Below, in pieces: positions 1-4,784 of a stretch of 5,428 bases of DNA. The notes beneath the pieces were generated by a model that was not told the origin of the DNA, ran no database searches, and saw only the letters and a program-made list of their open reading frames with translations. The translations under genes were made by a program, and so were the position numbers. Within the stretch, counting starts at the first letter, position 1, and the number at the start of each line of letters is the position of its first letter. This DNA comes from Chloroflexota bacterium (GTDB lineage Bacteria; Chloroflexota; Anaerolineae; Caldilineales; Caldilineaceae): positions 1 through 5,428 of the forward strand of contig JACQGT010000531.1 in assembly GCA_016199425.1 (NCBI GenBank), written 5' to 3'.

Positions 1-92
1 GAGGGAGCGAGACCCCCTCCCCAGCCCTCCCCCGTTCCACCGGAGGGAGCGAGACTCCCTCCCCCACAGTGGGGGAGGGCTGGGGTGGGGGT
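1..92. repeat. GC-rich inverted/direct repeat inside the hyuB reading frame
   Basis: Two 22-nt arms (12-33 and 71-92) are reverse complements with a single mismatch at 86. A direct repeat beginning GAGGGAGCGAGA occurs at 1-22 and 43-64 with one mismatch and a 42-bp period, exactly 14 codons. Smaller hairpins are nested: GGAGGGAG/CTCCCTCC (42-62) and CTCCCCCA/TGGGGGAG (59-77). The hyuB frame passes through without a stop, encoding a Pro/Ser/Gly-rich stretch. It resembles the CCCTCCCC-type dispersed palindromes often seen in repeat-rich genomes; its left limit is outside the window. Confidence 0.75.
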
Positions 93-770
93 GAAATTCC
101 CGTCAATAGCGGCTGTTTTGCACCTGTAAATGTGACCGCGCCCGCCGGCTGTCTGGTCAACGCCCAGCTGCCCTCCGCGGTGGCGGGGGGCAATGTGGAG
201 ACTTCCCAACGGGTGACCGACGCGGTGCTGGGCGCGCTGGCGAAAGCATTGCCGGATCGGGTGGCCGCGGCCGGCCAGGGCACAATGAACAACTGCACGA
301 TGGGCGGCAAACGGGCCGACGGTTCGCCCTGGGCCTACTACGAAACCCTGGGCGGGGGGATGGGCGCGCACCCCGCCGGTGACGGTCTGAGCGGCGCGCA
401 CGTACATATGTCCAACACCCTGAACACGCCGGTCGAAGCCCTGGAAATGGCCTATCCCCTGCGGCTGCTGCGCTACCAACTGCGCCGGGGCAGCGGCGGC
501 GCAGGCAGGCACCGGGGCGGCGACGGGCTGATCCGGGAGTACGAGTTGCTGGGCGAAACGACTGTCACCGTCCTCAGCGAGCGGCGGGTGGTCGGCCCCT
601 GGGGACTGGCAGGCGGTGAGGCGGGGGCAACCGGGCGCAATCTCCTCATCCACCCGGACGGGCGGGAGGAAGAATTGCCCGGCAAGTTTTCCCGCCGCCT
701 GGCCGCGGGCTGCCGTCTGCGCATGGAAACGCCCGGCGGGGGTGGGTGGGGAGTAGCGAACGGCGATTAG
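3..770 (+). CDS. hyuB: Hydantoinase B / 5-oxoprolinase-type subunit, C-terminal part (partial, cut by left edge)
   Basis: This is the C-terminal portion of a hydantoinase B/oxoprolinase family protein. Such subunits pair with HyuA to open cyclic amides (hydantoins, 5-oxoproline) with ATP in the cytoplasm; acetone carboxylase subunits are relatives. Family hallmarks in order are IPVNSGCFAPV, AGGNVETSQRV, GTMNN, GGGMGAHPAGDGLSGAHVHM, NTLNTPVEALE, the basic GSGGAGRHRGGDGL block, LSERR, PWGLAGG, and the typical glycine-rich end TPGGGGWG. The frame is open to the left edge (255 residues visible), so the GTG at 69 is not a real start. Everything before about position 94 is a repeat read in frame and has no family similarity that I recognise. 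The last residues (VANGD) and the stop come from another repeat. HyuA would be expected upstream, outside the window. The family call is firm; the exact substrate cannot be read from sequence. Confidence 0.9.
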   Translation, partial: GSETPSPALPRSTGGSETPSPTVGEGWGGGEIPVNSGCFAPVNVTAPAGCLVNAQLPSAVAGGNVETSQRVTDAVLGALAKALPDRVAAAGQGTMNNCTMGGKRADGSPWAYYETLGGGMGAHPAGDGLSGAHVHMSNTLNTPVEALEMAYPLRLLRYQLRRGSGGAGRHRGGDGLIREYELLGETTVTVLSERRVVGPWGLAGGEAGATGRNLLIHPDGREEELPGKFSRRLAAGCRLRMETPGGGGWGVANGD

Positions 771-837
771 CGAATGGCGACTGGGAGATTCAGCGAAACG
801 AATCCCCAGTCGCCATTCGCCGGTCGCCAGCCGCTGT
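756..837. repeat. Inverted pair of heptameric (GCGANNG) arrays between convergent genes
   Basis: The left side reads as successive 7-mers GCGAACG, GCGATTA, GCGAATG, GCGACTG (756-783). The right side, read on the minus strand, gives GCGACCG, GCGAATG, GCGACTG. The inner parts form a perfect 16-bp stem (770-785 with 805-820) around a 19-nt loop. The hyuB stop codon TAG (768-770) lies inside the left array. It sits between the convergent ends of hyuB and the aldo/keto reductase, so it could act as a two-way transcription barrier. Only a late T-run (836-841) is present and only on the plus side, so I do not call it a classical terminator. Confidence 0.75.
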
Positions 838-839
838 TT

Positions 840-1802
840 TTACCAGGCGTATGCTTCGGGCGCTTCGCCGCCGGGGCCGGGCCAGATAGCATCCAGGCGT
901 TGCAGCGCCTCGCTATCCAGGGAAATTTCCAGCGCGCGCCGGCTCTCTTCCAGTTGGGCCATTGTGCGCGGGCCGATAATCGGCCCAGTGACCACCGGAT
1001 TCGCCAGCATCCAGGCCAGGGCCACGTCGGCTGGTTTCTCGCCCAACTCGGCGCAGAAGGCTTCGTACTCGGCCAACTGTGCCAGCGCCGGCTCGGATGC
1101 CGCAGCCAGGCGGCCTTTGGCCCGGTCGCCGCTGGCGTGCTCGCTGCCCGCCAGCAGACCGCCGCCCAGGGGGCTGTAGGGGATCAGCCCCAGGCCGTAT
1201 TCCCGACAGGCGGGGATGACTTCCAGTTCGATCATCCGCATATTCAGGCTGTATTTGCTCTGCTCCGAGACCAGCCCCAGGAAGTTGCGTTTTTCCGCCG
1301 CGTGCTGGGCCTGGGCGATGTGCAAACCGGCAAAATTGCTGCTGCCCACATAGAGCACTTTGCCCTGCTGCACCAGCACTTCCATCGCCTGCCAGATCTC
1401 TTCCCAGGGGGTGTGGCGCTGGACGTGGTGCATCTGGTAGAGGTCGATGTGATCGGTTTGCAGACGGCGCAGGCTGTCCTCGCAGGCCTGACGAATGTGA
1501 TAGGCCGAGAGTCCCCGGTCATTGATACCCTCGCCCATCGGCCCAAAGACTTTCGTCGCCAGCACAATCTGCTCCCGGCGTCCGCCCTGGGCCAGCCAGC
1601 GTCCGATCACCTCTTCGGTGAAGCCGTTGCTGACATCCCGCCCGTAGCGGTTGGCGGTGTCGAAGAAGTTGAGGCCCAATTCCAGAGCGCGGTCCATAAC
1701 GGCGTGGCTATCGGCCTCGCTGGTACGGGTGCCAAAATTCATTGTGCCCAGGCAGAGACGGCTGACAGAAAGGCCGGTGCGGCCCAGGTATGTGTATTGC
1801 AT
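840..1802 (-). CDS. Aldo/keto reductase, NAD(P)H-dependent
   Basis: A complete 320-aa aldo/keto reductase, a soluble TIM-barrel enzyme that reduces carbonyl compounds with NADPH. The catalytic tetrad is visible: Asp48 and Tyr53 in FDTANRYG, Lys84 in LATK, and His125 in DLYQMHH. Cofactor-side motifs follow: GSSNF (153-157), SEQSKYSL (179-186), PYSPLGGGLL (208-217) and PIIGPRTMAQLEE (274-286), the usual 2'-phosphate-binding region. The length is normal for the family. The ATG at 1802 is supported by GGAG at 1810-1813, seven bases upstream. It lies 108 bp downstream of the LLM oxidoreductase on the same strand, so co-transcription is plausible, and it converges on hyuB. The sequence is most like the generic bacterial Tas/YajO-type group; the substrate is not determinable. 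Confidence 0.95.
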   Translation of the reverse strand: MQYTYLGRTGLSVSRLCLGTMNFGTRTSEADSHAVMDRALELGLNFFDTANRYGRDVSNGFTEEVIGRWLAQGGRREQIVLATKVFGPMGEGINDRGLSAYHIRQACEDSLRRLQTDHIDLYQMHHVQRHTPWEEIWQAMEVLVQQGKVLYVGSSNFAGLHIAQAQHAAEKRNFLGLVSEQSKYSLNMRMIELEVIPACREYGLGLIPYSPLGGGLLAGSEHASGDRAKGRLAAASEPALAQLAEYEAFCAELGEKPADVALAWMLANPVVTGPIIGPRTMAQLEESRRALEISLDSEALQRLDAIWPGPGGEAPEAYAW

Positions 1803-1857
1803 GAGATATCTCCAAGTTTTGTGGTGATGATTTTGCTGCGTGTGATACGTCTTTTGG

Positions 1858-1911
1858 GTGTCGAGTGTCGAGTGTCGTCCGCTATCTTCCGTCCGTCGTC
1901 TGCCGTCTGCC
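1858..1911. repeat. Two adjacent heptamer tandem repeats in the LLM-AKR spacer
   Basis: GTGTCGA is repeated at 1858-1864 and 1865-1871, followed by GTGTCG (1872-1877). GTCTGCC occurs at 1898-1904 and 1905-1911, with a related CCGTCCGTC stretch between. Both have a 7-bp period, like the array at 756-837 but with different sequence. The last copy reaches the LLM stop codon. They resemble the short tandemly repeated sequences described in filamentous cyanobacteria in period only. No function is evident. Confidence 0.6.
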
Positions 1912-2849
1912 TATTCCGCCAGCAGCGGCATCACTTCCTCGGCAAAGAGCAGCGAGCCTTCAATACTGGGGAAGTCAGTGAAGCGCAGGATGAAGTAGTC
2001 CACGCCCAGGCTAGTGAAGGCGCGCAACTGATCCGCCACCTCCTCCGGCGCGCCCACAATGCCGCCCCCTGCGGCAAAGGGCGAAGCGTCGGCGTAACGC
2101 TGGGCTTGCGCCCGCGTCGGGGCCACCGAAAGCGTCTCCCCTGCCCACGTCTTGCGGATGCTGTCGAAGTCTCGGCCTACCGCGTCGCAGTGACTACGCA
2201 GCACGTCCAACTTCTGGGCGTAGCGGGCCGCGTCCCCGCCGGGGATGTTCCACCAATCCGCGTGTTTCGCCACCACGCGCAGGGTCAACTGTTCGCCGCC
2301 GCCACCGATCATTATCGGCGGGCGCGGGTTGGGCTTCGGTTCACACAGGGCATTGTCGATGCGGTAATAGGTGCCCGCAAAGCTGGCGGGTGTCTCTGTC
2401 CACAGCCGCTTGACAATCTCCACCGTCTCTTCCAACTGGCGGATACGCACGGCGGGCTTGGGGAACTCGTAGCCGTAGGCCGCATATTCGTCCGCCTTCC
2501 AGCCCGCGCCGATGCCGAGGATAAAGCGTCCCTGGCTGAGCAGTTGCAGGGTTGCGCCCATCTTGGCCAGCAGGGCCGGGTTGCGATAGGACTGGCAGAG
2601 GACGATTGTGCCAAAATGCAGTTGGGGAAAAGCGCCCGCCAGATAGCAGATGGAGGCCAGACACTCCAGCGTGTCAATGTCGGCGGCCTGCCAGCCCGCC
2701 CAGGGGATGAAGTGATCCGCCACCCAGGCCGAGTGAAAGCGGCCCGACACTGCGGCCAAAGTGGCCTCGATCTGAGCGGTGAAGTTGTGCTCCCGGCTGC
2801 CGTCTACCGGGAAGGCGGGCACACGCACGCCGTATTGAATGTTCGCCAT
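1911..2849 (-). CDS. Luciferase-like (LLM class) flavin/F420-dependent oxidoreductase
   Basis: A complete 312-aa luciferase-like monooxygenase-family protein: a TIM-barrel oxidoreductase using FMN or coenzyme F420. Motifs in order: SAWVADHFIPW (40-50), LHFGTIVLCQSYRNPALLAK (77-96), the family signature LSQGRFILGIGAGWKADEY (104-122) followed by AYGYEFP, then PKPNPRPPIMIGGGGEQ (171-187) and GAPEEVADQLRAF (266-278). These fit the actinobacterial/Chloroflexota-type F420-dependent group, but F420 versus FMN use cannot be settled by eye. The frame stays open upstream to about 2990, but the ATG at 2849 is chosen because AAGGAG (2857-2862) lies seven bases before it and the longer N-terminus would be encoded by a palindromic repeat. 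Probably first gene of a two-gene unit with the aldo/keto reductase. Confidence 0.93.
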   Translation of the reverse strand: MANIQYGVRVPAFPVDGSREHNFTAQIEATLAAVSGRFHSAWVADHFIPWAGWQAADIDTLECLASICYLAGAFPQLHFGTIVLCQSYRNPALLAKMGATLQLLSQGRFILGIGAGWKADEYAAYGYEFPKPAVRIRQLEETVEIVKRLWTETPASFAGTYYRIDNALCEPKPNPRPPIMIGGGGEQLTLRVVAKHADWWNIPGGDAARYAQKLDVLRSHCDAVGRDFDSIRKTWAGETLSVAPTRAQAQRYADASPFAAGGGIVGAPEEVADQLRAFTSLGVDYFILRFTDFPSIEGSLLFAEEVMPLLAE

Positions 2850-2856
2850 TTGAATT

Positions 2857-2862
2857 CTCCTT
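2857..2862 (-). promoter_or_regulatory. Ribosome binding site fixing the LLM start
   Basis: On the minus strand this reads AAGGAG, separated by seven bases from the ATG at 2849. It decides between this start and an open extension of 47 codons upstream. Confidence 0.8.
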
Positions 2863-2871
2863 CCTGATGCG

Positions 2872-2904
2872 AGACCTGCCAGGTTTCTGAAACCTGGCAG
2901 GTCT
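2872..2904. repeat. Perfect 15-bp palindrome (AGACCTGCCAGGTTT arms)
   Basis: Arms 2872-2886 and 2890-2904 are exact reverse complements around the loop CTG. It lies 23 bp upstream of the LLM start, so it is in its leader or promoter region. The core GACCTGCCAGGTTT is, from memory, a widely dispersed palindromic repeat in several environmental phyla, so it is more likely a REP-like element than a gene-specific operator. No T-run follows it on either strand, so it is not a standard terminator. Confidence 0.8.
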
Positions 2905-2923
2905 TGTGATTTGGGAGTGATGT

Positions 2924-3162
2924 CTACCAGAGGTCCAGGCCGAGCAGCTTTTTGCCCAGTTCGGTCACTTTGACCCTTCGACAGGCTCAAGACACCGCAG
3001 GCTCAGTACAGGCAACTGCGCGGATTGCCCGTGCAGTTCTTCCAGTTGGCGCGGGTCGCCGGGGAAAGCCCGGCTGTTGGCGGGTGGACGGCGCTGCTGG
3101 CGGGCTTCCTCGTTCTGGGGCTGGGCCGGGTACATTGTAATGTATTGGGCCAGAATTGTCAC
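2924..3162 (-). pseudogene. Broken small ORF with good RBS, unknown function
   Basis: A GTG at 3162 is preceded by AAGGAG (3170-3175) at the same seven-base spacing as the LLM gene. The frame gives about 50 residues with natural-looking, GC3-rich codons (starting VTILAQYITMYP, later RAFPGDPRQLEELHGQSAQ). It then enters a dispersed repeat (about 2973-3014) and stops at 2965-2967. In another frame after the repeat, a short stretch with similar codon use (VKVTELGKKLLGLDLW) ends at TAG 2924-2926. The simplest reading is a small gene whose C-terminal part was put out of frame by the repeat, but the two pieces may be unrelated. I do not recognise the family. An alternative is an intact 65-aa protein ending at 2965. 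Confidence 0.35.
2973..3014. repeat. Dispersed CTTCGACAGGCTCA-type repeat with internal duplication
   Basis: The CTTCGACAGGCTCA core followed by GTACAGGC is a short repeat found in many bacterial genomes (from memory). Here CAGGCTCA appears twice, at 2982-2989 and 2998-3005, 16 bp apart, as if a segment was duplicated. It interrupts the small ORF described at 2924-3162. Confidence 0.5.
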
Positions 3163-3179
3163 TTTGATTCTCCTTGCAA

Positions 3180-3251
3180 CGTTTCGCTTCACCCGCTCGC
3201 GTAGCGTAGTGAAGCGAAACGGAGCGCGTTAGCTGCAACCGCGTGTTAGGC
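3180..3251 (-). other. Truncated attC-like integron recombination site (R'', L'' and stem-loop only)
   Basis: Read on the minus strand, the R'' box GCCTAAC (3251-3245, fits RYYYAAC) is followed by a 10-nt spacer and AGCTAACGCGCTCC (3234-3221). The complete site at 4475-4561 shows the same layout: GCCCAAC, 10 nt, AGTTGACGCCG. A perfect 13-bp hairpin follows (3180-3192 with 3209-3221), in the place of the variable terminal structure. The expected L' arm and GTTRRRY box are absent; instead comes GTTGCAAGGAG, which serves the next small ORF. It sits just downstream of the HEPN-like gene stop, as an attC should. The missing half suggests that the array ends here by deletion or rearrangement. Confidence 0.6.
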
Positions 3252-3280
3252 TCTTTGATAGGGCTTGCAAGTTTTCTGTG

Positions 3281-4444
3281 CTATGGGAAAGCCTCCAGCC
3301 TTTGACCGTTTTCATCGGAACAATCGAGCGCCCAATCAGTGTCCATTTGTTGAAGAAGCCATCCTGCTACATCGTGGAATGCTGTGAGATATCGCTTTGT
3401 TTCCTTTTCCTGTTTCTTATCAAAAGGTATTGAATGGTTGCCATGCACTTTTGAACCGCGACTTTTCTTCGCCTCAACAAAGTCATCCCAGAGGGGCTTG
3501 TTGATGTCGGAGAGTTTGGGTTTACCAAATGCAGGAAAAACTCTATTGAACAACTCCTTATATCTGCTTCCGTTATCGGACCAGATAGTCTCAGCTTCAA
3601 ATTCGCTGGAAGCAGTTTGGAATACCAATTCCCTCATTAAGCTGTCTACAACTGCCGATGCCAATGCAATTGCTTCAGTCCAGCGACGCATCCGATATAA
3701 ATAGTATGCACTTGCTAGCTGGTTTTCGGCTTGAAGTGCCGAGATTCCCCGTAAGAATCGGTCAAAACGCTCTTGAACAGCAGGGGATTCTCCAATACCT
3801 ACTGGACTTTTTACATCAAATCCGTAGTGGATATTGCCAATTTGGATGTTTTCTCTATCAGTGAAATGGACAAGGGCTTTGTCTACCAGGGCTTCAGATA
3901 CAGGTGATATTGCATAACGCATCCCGGGATATGCAGCAATCCTGTAGGCATCGATAATTCTTTGAAGCTCAGGAAGTATTTCCTCGTTAATGAAGCCCAT
4001 TTGAGGGGAAAGGTCATATGAATAAAAGTTTTCCAATGGAATCAAATCCGCTGGAACCGGCGCGACTATGTGAACAACAGCAGGGGTTTCTTCGACATGG
4101 ACATATCGAGTGCCCTCTCGCTGTTCAAGTTCCCTTACAAAGTTGTGGACCTTATCTCCACTAACGTATTCTTGTATCCATCCAGATCGGGGTGGCGGTT
4201 CTTTTTTGCCAGCTTGGATGCGAGCGGCCCATTCTTGCACTTCTCGACCCTGTTGCCAGAAACTACCAGTAACCACCTTGTAAACGTTGGATAATATAAC
4301 CACGCTGATTTCTGTTCTAAATGATTTGTAGTTTCCGAAAAATCGTTCATTTACCTTTACTGCCAAAGGAAAAGGCAATTCGAGCCAAACATGATACTGA
4401 AATGGCCTTCTAGCGGGAGAAAGTCTAAACGACGAGTCTGTCAT
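3281..4444 (-). CDS. Cassette-borne protein with C-terminal HEPN-like domain (putative RNase/toxin or defence effector)
   Basis: A complete 387-aa protein. I do not recognise the N-terminal two thirds (about 1-235), which looks like a mixed alpha/beta globular domain with no signal peptide or membrane segment. The C-terminal part (about 240-368) has HEPN-like features: a helix pair around ASAYYLYRMRRWTEAIALAS and AVVDSLMRELV, then helices ending in VEAKKSRGSKVHGN, which holds R329-x4-H334, the R-x4-6-H active-site pattern of HEPN ribonucleases, and a final helix KRYLTAFHDVAGWLLQQ. The residue after Arg is Gly rather than the common Asn/Asp, so activity is uncertain. HEPN proteins are known as toxins, Abi effectors and CRISPR RNases; that role here is inference. 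Base composition is clearly more AT-rich than the left-hand genes. The ATG at 4444 begins 30 bp after the R' box of the upstream attC-like site, with only a weak SD (AGAATGAGA). Transcription probably depends on upstream promoters. Confidence 0.8.
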   Translation of the reverse strand: MTDSSFRLSPARRPFQYHVWLELPFPLAVKVNERFFGNYKSFRTEISVVILSNVYKVVTGSFWQQGREVQEWAARIQAGKKEPPPRSGWIQEYVSGDKVHNFVRELEQREGTRYVHVEETPAVVHIVAPVPADLIPLENFYSYDLSPQMGFINEEILPELQRIIDAYRIAAYPGMRYAISPVSEALVDKALVHFTDRENIQIGNIHYGFDVKSPVGIGESPAVQERFDRFLRGISALQAENQLASAYYLYRMRRWTEAIALASAVVDSLMRELVFQTASSEFEAETIWSDNGSRYKELFNRVFPAFGKPKLSDINKPLWDDFVEAKKSRGSKVHGNHSIPFDKKQEKETKRYLTAFHDVAGWLLQQMDTDWALDCSDENGQRLEAFP

Positions 4445-4474
4445 TTCTCATTCTTTCAATTTGAGGAACAAAGA

Positions 4475-4561
4475 GCCTAATGGCCAGTTTCAGTTGCGCC
4501 GCACGTACTTCGCTCGCTACACGCCAGCTTATTCGGCGTCAACTGGAAATGGTTGTTGGGC
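4475..4561 (-). other. attC-like integron recombination site, complete (87 bp)
   Basis: Minus orientation. R'' is GCCCAAC (4561-4555), L'' is AGTTGACGCCG (4544-4534), a 32-nt variable part spans 4533-4502, L' is CGGCGCAACTG (4501-4491), and R' is ATTAGGC (4481-4475). The two arms pair over 27-28 positions. Nearly all mismatches are C/T or A/G, that is G-T wobble compatible. One extrahelical A in L'' (complement of T4539) has no partner in L', the hallmark that sets attC orientation; the aadA cassette site has its unpaired A at the same place (CCGACGCC versus CCGCGCC). R' departs from GTTRRRY only in its first base. It lies between two same-strand cassette genes, as in an integron array. Confidence 0.78.
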
Positions 4562-4727
4562 GCTGCATTGCCACGAGGAGAGTTACGAACCACCCCGTCA
4601 CCCGCTCGCATCGGCGTCGCACTGCCCGCAGACCGGCGGTCACACCCACTTGCTTGACGAACAGAATCGGCTGCGCCAGCCTGCCCGACGAATCGACTGG
4701 CGGACTCCTGCCCAACACTTGTCTCAA
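4539..4727 (-). CDS. Possible small GC-rich ORF ending inside attC; unknown
   Basis: A 62-codon frame from TTG 4727 to a TGA at 4539-4541, which lies in the L'' arm of the attC-like site. Cassette genes often stop there. Codon third positions are GC-rich, with CTG, GTG and CGG frequent, and the frame includes a hydrophobic stretch near its end (TGWFVTLLVAM). No ribosome binding site is convincing. The interval is clearly more GC-rich than the TPR-like gene before it. A second overlapping frame (from a GTG at 4788, overlapping the TPR-like stop, to 4477) reads through the whole attC and looks less natural. It may be a leftover of an older cassette or simply noncoding. Confidence 0.25.
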   Translation of the reverse strand: MRQVLGRSPPVDSSGRLAQPILFVKQVGVTAGLRAVRRRCERVTGWFVTLLVAMQRPTTISS

Positions 4728-4784
4728 CGGTTGGTCCGATTACAGAAATGAATATCCAAGAATTCTCCATTCCAGAGGCAAGTT

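Noticed and set aside
774..2867. Very long plus-strand open frame (697 codons)
   Set aside because: It lies antisense to the aldo/keto reductase and LLM genes, both of which have full family motifs and good ribosome binding sites. The long frame is a by-product of high GC content.
2872..2904. CRISPR repeat
   Set aside because: Single palindrome with no regularly spaced copies or spacers anywhere in the window.
2850..2990. Longer N-terminus for the LLM oxidoreductase (47 extra codons)
   Set aside because: The extension would be encoded by a palindromic repeat, while AAGGAG sits seven bases before the internal ATG at 2849, where family homology begins.
3180..3221. Rho-independent terminator for the HEPN-like gene
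   Set aside because: The 13-bp hairpin has a 16-nt loop and no following T-run on either strand; it fits better as the variable stem of the attC-like site.
3281..4444. Transposon bounded by the 12-bp inverted repeats
   Set aside because: No transposase-like gene, no target-site duplication at the ends, and the repeats coincide with the integron core boxes, which explains them better.
4706..4740. Possible third attC (GACCAAC ... GTTGGGC on the minus strand)
   Set aside because: The boxes are only about 27 nt apart end to end, there are no L''/L' arms, and GACCAAC does not fit RYYYAAC. Too short and unstructured.
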